DNA from: Yoonia maricola
Lineage (GTDB): Bacteria; Pseudomonadota; Alphaproteobacteria; Rhodobacterales; Rhodobacteraceae
NCBI RefSeq assembly: GCF_002797915.1
Contig: NZ_PGTY01000001.1
Coordinates: 868,001-932,000, forward strand
Reading direction: 5' to 3'
DNA: 64,000 nucleotides
Below the pieces are notes generated by a model. That model worked only from the letters and a program-made list of their open reading frames with translations, did not search any database and was not told where the DNA came from. Position 1 is the first letter of the stretch. Each line of letters begins with the position of its first letter. Shown piece by piece: positions 17,776-26,371 of this stretch. The position numbers and the translations under genes are program-made.

Positions 17776-18666
17776 TTAGTTGACCACGACTGCGATGCAA
17801 TCAGCACCTTCGGCCTGCAAGGCAGCACACAAACGGCGGGCCTCTGCCCGATCGGCAAAGCCGCTGGCCCGCAACCTGTACCATGTGGCGCTGCTTTGGT
17901 TGCTGACCTGAATGACGCGATCACGCGTGTTCATCAATTGGCCAAAACGGGCTTGCAGGCGGTCCCATTCTTCTGCTGCCAAAGCAGGCGTTGGGAAAGC
18001 ACCCAGTTGCACCAGATTAGTGCCTGCCGGGAAAGGTGTTGTAGTGACCGCAACTTCGCTGGTGGTCGCAGCAGAAGCGGCCGGCGCTGCAGCGGCAGGT
18101 GCGGGAATGCGCATGTTCGCGGGGCGGACCACAGGGCGTAAAGATGTGGACACACCGGGCACGCTGGCCGGGATGACCGCCGCGGCTTCATCTGCTGTTT
18201 CTTCGGGCGCTGCTTCCGCAAGGGCTGCCAGTTGTGCTGCAAGCGCGTTGACATCGTCTTGCGCGACGCCCCCCTCATCAGCGGGGGTTTCCTCTGCTAC
18301 GGCGTTTGCAATGGCCTGTGCGCTGGGTTGCACGTCAAGATCTTCTGGCGCCAGACCAGAGGTGCGCGGGGCCAGAACCAGCCGATCCTCAGGGCCACCG
18401 GCCTCGCCCACAGCGGCCACTTCGTTGACAGACAGCCCAGTATGCGAAGCAACACCACCACCCGGATTATCCGGCAGCACCCGCATATCGCCTTCCATGG
18501 CGCGAACCACTGGGATACCGCTGACATCCCGCACGATCAGCTTGTAACCCCAAAAGCTTACGCCAAGGATTAGTGCCAGCGACAAGGCGGCACCTGCATA
18601 ATTCACTAAATTGGTAACACGCGGTGCACCCACCGCAGGGGCGAACCCCTCATCGTATACTGCCAT
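17776..18666 (-). CDS. SPOR domain-containing membrane protein
   Basis: This 296-residue protein has a short cytoplasmic start, one transmembrane helix at about residues 25-45 (GAALSLALILGVSFWGYKLI), a long Ala/Pro/Glu-rich periplasmic linker, and a C-terminal SPOR domain of about 75 residues beginning VQLGAFPTPALAAEEWDRLQ. SPOR domains bind denuded peptidoglycan glycans at the division site, so a septal role is likely. It lies between argS and nagZ in one operon, 72 bp after argS, and abuts nagZ without a gap. Confidence 0.88.
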   Translation of the reverse strand: MAVYDEGFAPAVGAPRVTNLVNYAGAALSLALILGVSFWGYKLIVRDVSGIPVVRAMEGDMRVLPDNPGGGVASHTGLSVNEVAAVGEAGGPEDRLVLAPRTSGLAPEDLDVQPSAQAIANAVAEETPADEGGVAQDDVNALAAQLAALAEAAPEETADEAAAVIPASVPGVSTSLRPVVRPANMRIPAPAAAAPAASAATTSEVAVTTTPFPAGTNLVQLGAFPTPALAAEEWDRLQARFGQLMNTRDRVIQVSNQSSATWYRLRASGFADRAEARRLCAALQAEGADCIAVVVN

Positions 18667-18738
18667 CTTCGCCTCTTACACGCCCCATGCCTTATGGCTT
18701 TGTCGGGGTCATCTTAGCTCGATCCGGCAGTTCGTGCG

Positions 18739-20478
18739 TTAGCGCATCTCTTCCGCCGGAGTGACCCCAAGAATACCTAAACCGTGCAAAATAACAATCG
18801 CCACAGCCCGAATGAGGGCAATTTTCGCCTGTGTGGCATCTGAGTCACCTTCCTGGACAAAGCGAAGCGCCTCATCCGCGTTGCCTTGGTGATAGAGCGC
18901 GTGGAAGTCAGAGGCCAGATCGTAGAGGTAAAACGCGATCCGATGCGGCTCATGCCCCCGTGCTGCAATCTCGACCAGACGCGGCCATTCAGCAAGTTTT
19001 TTGATGAGTGTAAGTTCCGCGTCATGGGTCAGGCCAGACAGGTCAACACCCGCCAGCGCTTTGTCCGACACATCTGTAAATGCGGCGGCCTTGCCCACAG
19101 CTGAGTTCACCCGCGCATATGCGTAGTTCACGTAAAAAACCGGGTTATCCTTGGACTGCTCCAACACTTTATCGAAATCAAAATCCAGCGGCGCGTCATT
19201 CTTGCGCGTCAGCATATGGAACCGGGTCACGTTTGCACCAACCTGATCAATCACATCGCGCAAGGTCACAAAGGTCCCTGCCCGTTTGGACATCTTGAAC
19301 GGTTCGCCATTTTTGTAGAGCTTGACCAACTGCGTCAGCTTCACATCCAGCGGCACCTGCCCGTCCGACAGCGCCGAGACAGCCGCCTTCATCCGTTTGA
19401 CATAGCCACCGTGGTCGGCACCGAAAACATCGATCAGCTGGTCGAAGCCCCGCTGCACCTTGTCATAGTGGTATGCGATGTCGGGTGCGAAATAGGTCCA
19501 TGACCCGTCGGATTTCTGCACCGGCCGATCGACGTCGTCACCGTGTTCGGTGGACTTAAAAAGCGTCTGCTCCCGCGGCTCCCAATCCTCGGGCATTTTG
19601 CCTTTCGGTGGCTCTAAGGTGCCCCGATAGATCAGGCCTTTATCGTCCAGCTCGGCAATGGCTTTCTCAATCAAGCCAGTCCCGTAGAGCGATTTTTCGC
19701 TAAAGAAGTTGTCCATGACGACGCCCAACTGGGCCAGATCGGCGCGGATCAGGTCCATCATCGCTTCTGTTGCGAATTCCCGGATCTCTTCCAGCCAGAA
19801 CTGCTCGCCCTTGTCGACAAACGCATCGCCCACCTTGGCTTTCAACGCTTCGCCCACAGGTTTCAGGTAGTCACCCGGATAGGTCCCGTCGGGAAACGCC
19901 ACCTCTTGGCCGTGCGCCTCTAAGTACCGCAGGTACACTGACCGCGCGAGCACATCGACCTGCGCACCACCGTCGTTGATGTAGTATTCTTTGGTCACGT
20001 CGAAGCCTGCGTAATCCAGCAGCCGCGCCAGTGCGTCACCGAATACAGCGCCCCGCGTATGGCCCACGTGCAAAGGACCCGTTGGGTTGGCCGAGACATA
20101 TTCGACCATCATCTTTTGGCCCTGCCCCAAGCTGGATTGACCGTAAGTTGGATCAGACAAGGCGGCTTTCACTACACCCTGCCAGACCTGCGGGTCGAGC
20201 CGCATGTTCAGGAAACCGGGCCCCGCGACATCGGCCACAGCCACCCGTGGATCAGCCAGCAGCTTGGCCGCCAACGCATCGGCAATCACCCGTGGGTTCA
20301 TCTTGGCAGGTTTCGCCAGCACCATCGCGGCATTCGTCGCCATATCACCGTGGCTGGCATCGCGCGGCGGCTCAACCGAGACAGCAGCGGTGGCAAGGCC
20401 AGCGGGCAGCTTGCCTTCAACGACCAGTTGGTCGAGGCAATCCAGCACAAGAGCGCGAATATCGGCGAAAAGGTTCAT
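18739..20478 (-). CDS. argS: arginine--tRNA ligase
   Basis: A 579-residue class I aminoacyl-tRNA synthetase. It has [19 protein letters not shown] with the HIGH-type HVGH motif, [13 protein letters not shown] with the KMSKS-type loop, and the C-terminal anticodon-binding helices ([20 protein letters not shown]). The N-terminal ArgRS-specific additional domain starts at [11 protein letters not shown] 20478 fits family length; an upstream in-frame extension reads through the hairpin repeat and is rejected. Confidence 0.96.
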   Translation of the reverse strand: MNLFADIRALVLDCLDQLVVEGKLPAGLATAAVSVEPPRDASHGDMATNAAMVLAKPAKMNPRVIADALAAKLLADPRVAVADVAGPGFLNMRLDPQVWQGVVKAALSDPTYGQSSLGQGQKMMVEYVSANPTGPLHVGHTRGAVFGDALARLLDYAGFDVTKEYYINDGGAQVDVLARSVYLRYLEAHGQEVAFPDGTYPGDYLKPVGEALKAKVGDAFVDKGEQFWLEEIREFATEAMMDLIRADLAQLGVVMDNFFSEKSLYGTGLIEKAIAELDDKGLIYRGTLEPPKGKMPEDWEPREQTLFKSTEHGDDVDRPVQKSDGSWTYFAPDIAYHYDKVQRGFDQLIDVFGADHGGYVKRMKAAVSALSDGQVPLDVKLTQLVKLYKNGEPFKMSKRAGTFVTLRDVIDQVGANVTRFHMLTRKNDAPLDFDFDKVLEQSKDNPVFYVNYAYARVNSAVGKAAAFTDVSDKALAGVDLSGLTHDAELTLIKKLAEWPRLVEIAARGHEPHRIAFYLYDLASDFHALYHQGNADEALRFVQEGDSDATQAKIALIRAVAIVILHGLGILGVTPAEEMR

Positions 20479-20535
20479 TGTTATTCCAAAAACGTTGTTT
20501 GTTTGGGGTTTACCACCCGTGCCCCACAGAGCAAG

Positions 20536-20602
20536 CAGACTTTTGACAAAAGTCTGGCCACAAATCCTTCGAAGGATTTGCCTCACTTCTTCCCAAAGAA
20601 GT
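20536..20602. repeat. three consecutive perfect hairpins between dgt and argS
   Basis: CAGACTTTT/AAAAGTCTG (20536-20556), the 20-bp palindrome CAAATCCTTCGAAGGATTTG (20561-20580) and ACTTCTT/AAGAAGT (20585-20602) follow one another. The arrangement resembles intergenic repeat units I associate with Rhodobacterales. It may stabilise or attenuate the dgt-argS transcript. Confidence 0.7.
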
Positions 20603-20610
20603 TCTTACCT

Positions 20611-21783
20611 TCAATTGCCGTCGATCACACCCGCGGGAATATCCTCACCCCCGATCAAGCGCTTGTGTTCCTGAATGGCAAAGCGGTCGGTCATCCCAGC
20701 GATGTAATCGGCCACGATCCGTGCGAGCGCCGTCTTGTCGGGCGCTTCGGCCACATCCTTGCGCCATTGTTTGGGCAGTTCACCCGTGTTTTCCATGAAA
20801 AACGGGAAGAGGTCGTTGATCATTTGGGTCACGACCACCCGCATCTCAACCACCGCTGGCGCGCGATACATGCGCTTGAACAGGAATTTGCGGATCACCG
20901 TGAGGTCTTTCCATAATTCTGGCGAGAACTGTACCATCATCCGGCCCGCATGGCGGATGTCATGTACCGTTGCCGGTGCCAATTCAGTGAGATTGCGACG
21001 ACTGACTGTAATGACATCTTCGACCAACACCCCAAAAAAGCGACGCAAAGCCTCGTGCCTGCGGCGGTAATAGTTAAGATCGGGATATTTCGCGTCCACC
21101 CTTGCAAAACAGTCATTCAAGATTGGCAACTCTGCCAATTCATCCGTGCTGAATAGCTCTGCCCGCAGACCGTCATGCAAATCATGATTATTATACGCAA
21201 TATCATCAGCCAAAGCCGCTGCCTGCGCCTCTGCACTCGCATGGGTGTGCAATTCCAGATCGTGGCGCCCATTGTAAGCAGCCAACGCATAGGGCACGTC
21301 ACCCGTTACCGGCCCATTGTGTTTAGCGATCCCTTCAAGGCTCTCCCACGTCAGGTTCAGCCCGTCCCATTCGGCATAGTGCCGCTCTAAATTCGTCACG
21401 ATATGAAGGGCTTGGGCGTTGTGGTCGAAACCGCCATAGGGTTGCATGAGCGCGTCCAGCGCCTCCTCACCTGTATGCCCGAATGGCGTGTGGCCCAGAT
21501 CATGGGCCAGTGCCACCGCCTCGGTCAGTTCCACGTTTAACTCCAATGCCGCCGCCACGGTGCGCGCCACCTGCGCGACTTCAATCGAATGGGTCAGTCG
21601 GGTACGAAAATAATCGCCCTCATGTTCAATAAAAACTTGGGTCTTATGCTTAAGCCGCCGAAAGGCCGATGCATGAATAATCCGATCCCGGTCGCGCTGA
21701 AAGGGCGAGCGAAAGGTGCTTTCTTCCTCTGGATAAAGCCGCCCGCGCGGATTTGCCGGATCGGTCGCATAGGACGCTGCCAT
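20611..21783 (-). CDS. dgt: deoxyguanosinetriphosphate triphosphohydrolase-like protein
   Basis: A 390-residue HD-domain enzyme. HASAFRRLKHKTQVF and RTRLTHSIEVAQVAR carry the first conserved His, and ALAHDLGHTPFGHTGEEAL has the HD pair. ADDIAYNNHDLHDG supplies the last metal ligand. Dgt-like proteins hydrolyse dNTPs to nucleosides plus triphosphate and are annotated dGTPase-like because specificity varies. It is divergent from the A-type Fe-S carrier at 21857 and lies upstream of argS, the hairpin repeat lying between. Confidence 0.92.
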   Translation of the reverse strand: MAASYATDPANPRGRLYPEEESTFRSPFQRDRDRIIHASAFRRLKHKTQVFIEHEGDYFRTRLTHSIEVAQVARTVAAALELNVELTEAVALAHDLGHTPFGHTGEEALDALMQPYGGFDHNAQALHIVTNLERHYAEWDGLNLTWESLEGIAKHNGPVTGDVPYALAAYNGRHDLELHTHASAEAQAAALADDIAYNNHDLHDGLRAELFSTDELAELPILNDCFARVDAKYPDLNYYRRRHEALRRFFGVLVEDVITVSRRNLTELAPATVHDIRHAGRMMVQFSPELWKDLTVIRKFLFKRMYRAPAVVEMRVVVTQMINDLFPFFMENTGELPKQWRKDVAEAPDKTALARIVADYIAGMTDRFAIQEHKRLIGGEDIPAGVIDGN

Positions 21784-21856
21784 CGTGATTGCCTGTCTTG
21801 TCGCGTTTGCCTGTCACCCCTATATTGCAGTTGTAACAGAACCGATAGGCCTGCAA

Positions 21857-22183
21857 ATGTTCACTGTCCCCCCCAAAGTTACGACCCGCGCCTTTGAGCG
21901 TCTGGCCGAGATCGGCGCATCGGCCCAAGGCAAGGCCTTGCGCGTCGCCGTCGAAGGTGGCGGTTGTTCGGGGTTTCAGTATGAAATTGACCTCGATGAA
22001 GCAAGGGATGATGATCTGGTGCTCTCCGAGCAAGGCGAAAAGGTCGTAATCGACAGCGTTTCACTGCCGTTTCTGGCCGACGCAGTGATCGATTTCAGCG
22101 AAGAGCTGATCGGAGCACGGTTCGTGATCAATAACCCGAATGCGACGTCTTCTTGTGGGTGTGGGACATCGTTTTCGATGTAA
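21857..22183 (+). CDS. erpA: A-type iron-sulfur cluster carrier (ErpA/IscA family)
   Basis: A 108-residue HesB-fold protein. It has VEGGGCSGFQYEIDL with the first Cys, and the C-terminal SSCGCGTSF with the remaining two Cys; these three ligands bind Fe or Fe-S clusters for delivery to apoproteins. The ATG at 21857 matches the usual N terminus (MFTVPPKVTTRAFERL); the longer upstream frame overlaps the dgt promoter region. The exact paralogue (ErpA against IscA or SufA) cannot be settled here; ErpA is favoured by position outside any isc/suf operon. Confidence 0.88.
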   Translation: MFTVPPKVTTRAFERLAEIGASAQGKALRVAVEGGGCSGFQYEIDLDEARDDDLVLSEQGEKVVIDSVSLPFLADAVIDFSEELIGARFVINNPNATSSCGCGTSFSM

Positions 22184-22267
22184 TGTCTGAGGCGATACTT
22201 GGGTGCTTTCAGCGCATGTCTGGCTTGAGCCCATACTCACCAATCGGTGATATGCTAAGCTACCGGA

Positions 22268-22756
22268 ATGATGGCAGACAGAGAATACGATTTCCGCAGA
22301 GTGAAGATGGACGATCTGCCTTTGCTGTTGGAGTGGCAGGCGCGGCCACATGTCCGCGAATGGTGGGATTCAGACGATCCGTACGATCATAAGGCGCTAG
22401 CCGATCCTCGCGTGTCGCGTTGGATCGTGTCCATGCAGGAAAGTCCATTTGCCTTCATGCAGGATTACACTGTGCACGGCTGGGATGATCATCACTTTGC
22501 GCAACTTCCGAAGGGCGCGCGCGGAATCGATCAATACATCGGCGACCCCAAAATGATCGGCATTGGACATGGCACTGCATTCATCGGCGCGAGGATGAAG
22601 GTTCTCTTTGAAAATGGCGCACCCGTGATAGCTACCGACCCTCACCCTGACAACAACCGGGCGATTGCAGTTTATAAAAAGCTAGGATTTGTGCCTTCAG
22701 GGCAGCCTCAAGAAACGCAGTGGGGTCGCATTGTGCCAATGCTCGCTAAACCGTGA
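22268..22756 (+). CDS. GNAT acetyltransferase, AAC(6')-like
   Basis: A 162-residue GNAT of the Acetyltransf_8 type. It begins with DYDFRRV-like DLPLLLEWQARPHVREWW and contains ARGIDQYIGDPKMIGIGHGT, which parallels GIDQ...G-GxGT in aminoglycoside 6'-N-acetyltransferases, and a C-terminal DPHPDNNRAIAVYKKLGF. Acetyl-CoA binding is expected at IGIGHGTAF. Chromosomal relatives in environmental bacteria often act on other amines, so resistance must not be assumed. Start ATG 22268 or the adjacent ATG 22271. It stands alone, 84 bp after erpA. Confidence 0.8.
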   Translation: MMADREYDFRRVKMDDLPLLLEWQARPHVREWWDSDDPYDHKALADPRVSRWIVSMQESPFAFMQDYTVHGWDDHHFAQLPKGARGIDQYIGDPKMIGIGHGTAFIGARMKVLFENGAPVIATDPHPDNNRAIAVYKKLGFVPSGQPQETQWGRIVPMLAKP

Positions 22757-22941
22757 GCTCTACGCAATGAACGGCAGCTTCGTCCGCACAGCTGACATTG
22801 AATGGCTGACAACTGTTATACAATATAGCCTGGAACCGAGCGCCTCACTGGCACTTTCGTCGCACATTCGGGACGCAACAGTTGCCTTTCCGTCCACCCT
22901 CGCTCAAAACATTGATCGAGAACCAGACGGGGACAGCGCAT

Positions 22942-23742
22942 ATGAAAATCGCGACATTCAACATCAATGGCGTCAAAGCCCGTATCGGTGCGCTGACCGA
23001 CTGGATTGACGAGGCGCAGCCGGATGTCGCTGTCTTACAAGAAATCAAATCCGTCGATGAAGGCTTCCCCCGCGAGGTGTTCGAGGACAAAGGCTATAAT
23101 GTCGAAACCCATGGCCAAAAGGGATTTAACGGCGTGGCCCTGCTATCGAAATTGCCGCTGGAGGACGTCACCCGCGGCCTACCCGGCGCCGAAGGGGCCG
23201 GGCGCGAAGGTGTCGATGACGAAGAGGCCCGCTATATTGAAGCGACGGTCGTTGGTGAAAAGGCGGTCCGCATCTGCGGTCTGTACCTGCCCAATGGCAA
23301 CCCCGCGCCGGGGCCGAAGTATGACTATAAACTCCGCTGGATGGAACGGTTGCATGCCCGCGCGAAGCACCTAATGGCACATGAAGAAGTGGCGCTAATG
23401 TGCGGGGATTATAATATTATTCCGCAGGCCGAGGATGCAGCACGCCCTGATGTATGGCGCGATGACGCGCTGTTTCGCCAAGACAGCCGCGATGCTTATC
23501 GCCGTATCCTCAACCTTGGTTTTACCGAAGCCTTCCGTGCGCGCGAGGCTGGTGCCGGCCATTATTCGTTCTGGGACTATCAGGCCGGCGCTTGGGATAA
23601 GAACGACGGCATCCGCATCGACCACTTCCTGCTGACCCCGCAATGCGCTGACCTTTTGAACAACTGCTGGATTGAAAGCGAGGTACGCGGTCGTGAAAAA
23701 CCCTCTGATCATGTGCCCGTTTGGGTCGATCTTGCCGCCTGA
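22942..23742 (+). CDS. xth: exodeoxyribonuclease III
   Basis: A 266-residue exonuclease/endonuclease/phosphatase-fold enzyme. It starts MKIATFNINGVKARIGAL, followed by VAVLQEIKSVDE (catalytic Glu), the LYLPNGNP block, CGDYNIIPQAEDA (Asp/Asn) and the C-terminal RIDHFLLTP...SDHVPVW with the catalytic Asp-His. It cleaves at abasic sites and degrades 3' ends in base-excision repair. The upstream 20 in-frame codons lack a Shine-Dalgarno and are rejected in favour of ATG 22942. Confidence 0.94.
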   Translation: MKIATFNINGVKARIGALTDWIDEAQPDVAVLQEIKSVDEGFPREVFEDKGYNVETHGQKGFNGVALLSKLPLEDVTRGLPGAEGAGREGVDDEEARYIEATVVGEKAVRICGLYLPNGNPAPGPKYDYKLRWMERLHARAKHLMAHEEVALMCGDYNIIPQAEDAARPDVWRDDALFRQDSRDAYRRILNLGFTEAFRAREAGAGHYSFWDYQAGAWDKNDGIRIDHFLLTPQCADLLNNCWIESEVRGREKPSDHVPVWVDLAA

Positions 23743-23788
23743 GGGTGGAATCAGCTAAAGTGGCGCCTTGTTTATCAGGAATGCTGCC

Positions 23789-24109
23789 ATGCTCCGCCCA
23801 CTTCTTTGCGCCGCGATCATCGCCACCGCCCTGCCCACAGTTGCACAAGCGCAATGCCGCATCGCCGTGGCTGGCACGAACTGCGTCGCTATCCCCCAAC
23901 CGCTGACCCCGGCCCCCGGCCCGGTCGAGATTGGCGAGATATTGGAACGTGGCCGATACTCAATGCTGATGAATGCACGCTATTACGGGTTGCCGACGGT
24001 CAGCAACGGCTGGGTCTATTTCCGCATCGAGGACGAAATTTATCGGGTGGATTGGCGCAGCCATGAAGTGTTGGAGCGGGTGACAGATCAGGCGAGCCGG
24101 AATTGGTAA
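23789..24109 (+). CDS. small secreted hypothetical protein
   Basis: A 106-residue protein. The signal peptide MLRPLLCAAIIATALPTVAQA is cleaved around AQA-QCR. The mature part has two Cys near the N terminus (QCRIAVAGTNC), a Pro-rich spacer and a C-terminal module containing YYGLPTVSNGWVYFRIEDEI. The latter resembles RcnB-like small periplasmic proteins, but I do not claim that family. AGGA is 8 nt before the chosen ATG; an upstream ATG seven codons earlier is less well placed. No operon partner is evident. Confidence 0.65.
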   Translation: MLRPLLCAAIIATALPTVAQAQCRIAVAGTNCVAIPQPLTPAPGPVEIGEILERGRYSMLMNARYYGLPTVSNGWVYFRIEDEIYRVDWRSHEVLERVTDQASRNW

Positions 24110-24350
24110 CCCCGCATCCCGGATTGTGGCAGTTAAAGTTGAGATGAGCCCTTTGCGGGTAAGGATTCAATGGGTCGTCGCAACACTTTAGTCTTTTTAG
24201 AGCGATAGAGTGTTGAGATAGATATGAAATACGGCAGGCGAAGGTTCTTATACGGAACGACAGACGTCGGAGATATAGGATCGGTGGCCGCGGGGAGAGG
24301 AACTGAGTTCAATTACCGCCACCTCATTTCCCTTACCGTGCAAACGCGCC
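24110..24350. other. non-coding gap with possible decayed insertion-sequence end
   Basis: No supportable gene. CAACACT (24181-24187) and AGTGTTG (about 24208-24214) form an inverted repeat. The minus-strand sequence from 24193 to 24170 resembles the terminal bases of IS30-type elements by eye, but there is no transposase. I treat it as relic or unknown. Confidence 0.3.
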
Positions 24351-24779
24351 CTAAGGCGATGGCCATAGATCTCGCAGTTCTTGCGGCAGGCAGGCCCGCA
24401 CGTCTTCAACCTCACCGCGCGAGACATGCGCGTTGATCGTGTTAAAGACCGCCTTGATGTCTGTAACCCCACGATAGGTCATGACATCGCCGACCTTTTC
24501 TTCAACCGCCGCGACAAATGCGGCCGCGTGCCGTTCATGCACAGGGGTCAATTTGGGCTGCCAGCCTTCGTAAAACATGCCCCGCAGGATCAGGGGAAGC
24601 TGTGCGGAGAACTGCGCCATTTCCTCATTGGGTAAATGATCACGGATCTTGCCCAGAACAACGCGCAGCAGGCGCAAAACCTCGCGTTCGTTGGTCCAGC
24701 CGGTGCGGCCCGCCAAATCATTGACCCATTCATGGGCCTCATGGGTTGTGCGTTCAAAAACGTGGATCATACGTGTCAT
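24351..24779 (-). CDS. DUF2267 domain-containing protein
   Basis: A 142-residue helical protein. The DUF2267 pattern is clear: THEAHEWVNDLAGRTGWTNE, then REVLRLLRVVLGKIRDHLPN, LPLILRGMFYEGWQP and a second half VEEKVGDVMTYRGVTDIKAVF. GAGGAG precedes the ATG at 24779. DUF2267 proteins have no established biochemical role but often accompany stress genes. An FNR/FixK-like box is centred about 65 bp upstream, with TAAGAC at the expected -10 distance, so induction under low oxygen is likely (inference). Confidence 0.88.
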   Translation of the reverse strand: MTRMIHVFERTTHEAHEWVNDLAGRTGWTNEREVLRLLRVVLGKIRDHLPNEEMAQFSAQLPLILRGMFYEGWQPKLTPVHERHAAAFVAAVEEKVGDVMTYRGVTDIKAVFNTINAHVSRGEVEDVRACLPQELRDLWPSP

Positions 24780-24837
24780 GGCCAACTCCTCTTTCGGGGT
24801 GATGCGCCCAGTCTTAACGGATCGGCCCTTGGTGGGA

Positions 24838-24851
24838 TTGATCAATGTCAA
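24838..24851. promoter_or_regulatory. FNR/FixK-like box between DUF2267 gene and pfkB operon
   Basis: TTGAT-CAAT-GTCAA matches the TTGAT-N4-ATCAA consensus at 9 of 10 positions. Leftward, TAAGAC (24811-24816, minus strand) and rightward TATAGG (24872-24877) lie where -10 hexamers of class II FNR-type promoters are expected. Confidence 0.65.
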
Positions 24852-24929
24852 AACCTGACCGTGTTCGTTTGTATAGGTCTCGGTTCATCATGGGGCGTTG
24901 CCCCTTAAAACCCAAGTGGAGTGACGTGC

Positions 24930-25289
24930 ATGAAAGACCCCGAACTGGAGCTTCTGATCAAGCAACTGGAAACCACGCGCGACATGAGCATCGCGGATTT
25001 TGACGGTGTGATCCACGCGCTTGGCTTTCTGCGCCCCGATGTTGAAACACCGCTTGCTGACCGGATTGGCACAAGCGATCAGGCTATTCTGATCGCCGAC
25101 GACGCCTTTCCCAATTGGTCGATCCATATTCGCGGGCGGGCCAATGACCGCGATGGCCATTGGCATTGCACCTTACGCGAAAACGAAAGGCGCGACAGTG
25201 ATGCGGTTATCGGTGCGGGGCGGGCGCCAGTCTTGGGTCAGGCGATTTTGGCTGCTGTGCTGCGGCTGGCGATGATTCAGAAGAAATAA
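24930..25289 (+). CDS. hypothetical protein upstream of pfkB
   Basis: I do not recognise this 119-residue soluble protein. It begins MKDPELELLIKQLETTRDMS, has a central strand-rich part with FPNWSIHIRGRANDRDGHWHC, and ends with a helix (LGQAILAAVLRLAMIQKK). The layout suggests a small alpha/beta regulator or chaperone-like partner. GTGGAG lies before ATG 24930. It is separated from pfkB by a single base, so they form an operon, and the FixK-like box lies about 80 bp upstream. Confidence 0.65.
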   Translation: MKDPELELLIKQLETTRDMSIADFDGVIHALGFLRPDVETPLADRIGTSDQAILIADDAFPNWSIHIRGRANDRDGHWHCTLRENERRDSDAVIGAGRAPVLGQAILAAVLRLAMIQKK

Positions 25290-25290
25290 G

Positions 25291-26235
25291 GTGGCCCAGG
25301 CGGATATCCTGACGGTCACGCTGAACCCTGCGGTCGATGTGGCAACAACGGTACCGCAGGTGATCGCGGGGCCAAAGCTGCGCTGTGGACCGCCGCGCTT
25401 TGATCCGGGTGGTGGCGGCGTGAATGTGGCGCGTGCCGTGTGCAAACTGGGCGGTGCCGCGACAGCGCTGGTCGCTGTGGGCGGTGCGATGGGGGACCGG
25501 TTGCTGGCACTGCTGGCGGGTGAAGCGGTCCCTGCCCTGCCCGTGGCGGTGTCGGGCGAAACCCGGCAAAGCTTTGCCGTGACCGATGCCAGCACCGGCG
25601 GGCAATTCCGGTTCAGCGTGCCGGGTGATGTGATGACGACGCCAGACGCCGACGCCTTGCTTTCGGCTATCGTAGCGCAAGCCCCGCCGGACGGCTATCT
25701 GGTGATCAGTGGTAGCGTTGCCCCCGGCCTGCCCGATGATTTTCTGGGCCAGATTGTAGCGGCTATTTCTGCCAAGGTTATTGTCGATACATCCGGCAAA
25801 CCGCTTGACCTGTTGATCAGACAGCCACAAACGCCGCTGCATCTGCTGCGCATCGATCAGGCCGAGGCGGAACAGGCTGCGGGTCATGCCATGCCGGCGC
25901 TTTCTGACAGCGTTGATTATGCCGCAGAACTGGTCGCGCGGGGTGTGGCCGATCACGTGATCACCGGACATGGGGCCGATGGGTCGGTGATGGTGTCCAA
26001 TCATGACAGGTTCATTTGCCACCCGCCGTCGGTGCAGGAACGCAGCAAGATCGGGGCGGGCGACGCTTTCGTCGGAGCCGCAACTTTGGCGCTGGCTCGT
26101 CGCTCCAGCCCAAGCGAGGCGCTGCAGAGAGGCGTCGCAGCAGCCAGCGCGACCGTGGAAACCGAAGGCACCGCGCTTTGTCAGCAAAGCGACGCAGAGG
26201 TGCGGTTCGGGGAATGCAAGGTGGAGAGGATTTAG
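25291..26235 (+). CDS. pfkB: PfkB-family 1-/6-phosphofructokinase
   Basis: This 314-residue ribokinase-fold sugar kinase starts at GTG. It has TVTLNPAVDVATTV, the di-glycine motif DPGGGGVNVARAVCKLGG near 40, and the ATP-site motif KIGAGDAFVGA near 250 with the catalytic Asp. The TLNPAxD start is typical of PfkB/FruK/LacC types, which phosphorylate fructose-6-P, fructose-1-P or tagatose-6-P. A solitary pfkB next to stress genes recalls the DosR-regulon pfkB of Mycobacterium rather than a sugar-uptake operon. Substrate is unproven. Confidence 0.88.
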   Translation: MAQADILTVTLNPAVDVATTVPQVIAGPKLRCGPPRFDPGGGGVNVARAVCKLGGAATALVAVGGAMGDRLLALLAGEAVPALPVAVSGETRQSFAVTDASTGGQFRFSVPGDVMTTPDADALLSAIVAQAPPDGYLVISGSVAPGLPDDFLGQIVAAISAKVIVDTSGKPLDLLIRQPQTPLHLLRIDQAEAEQAAGHAMPALSDSVDYAAELVARGVADHVITGHGADGSVMVSNHDRFICHPPSVQERSKIGAGDAFVGAATLALARRSSPSEALQRGVAAASATVETEGTALCQQSDAEVRFGECKVERI

Positions 26236-26334
26236 CAAAGTGGTCGGGCAGTTGGTTACAGCCCAAGTCGGCTTAGATGCGCCTTGCGCGAAATGGCTGG
26301 TGTTAGCCCAAACTGCATGAATATCTATAAAGGA

Positions 26335-26365
26335 GCCCTCCGCCAAATGAATGGCGGAGGGCTTT
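26335..26365. terminator. terminator between pfkB and the GNAT-yjhX pair
   Basis: GCCCTCCGCC (26335-26344) pairs perfectly with GGCGGAGGGC (26353-26362), loop 8 nt, followed by TTT on the plus strand. It sits between convergent genes and may serve both. Confidence 0.75.
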
Positions 26366-26371
26366 CGTGTA

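Noticed and set aside
20479..20586. N-terminal extension of ArgS reading through the hairpins
   Set aside because: The extension is encoded by palindromes, has no counterpart in ArgRS, and ATG 20478 gives the normal N terminus.
22757..22941. Gene between the AAC(6')-like GNAT and xth
   Set aside because: The only frame is an out-of-context extension without start signals; it appears to be ordinary non-coding sequence.
24166..24215. Possible IS30-type terminus on the minus strand (GTTGCGACGACCCATTGAATCC with inverted repeat CAACACT/AGTGTTG)
   Set aside because: No transposase frame continues from it; a stop lies just upstream in the relevant frame, and the likeness is by eye only.
24224..24436. 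70-residue plus-strand frame after the small secreted protein
   Set aside because: It runs into the DUF2267 gene on the other strand, lacks a ribosome-binding site and shows no domain.
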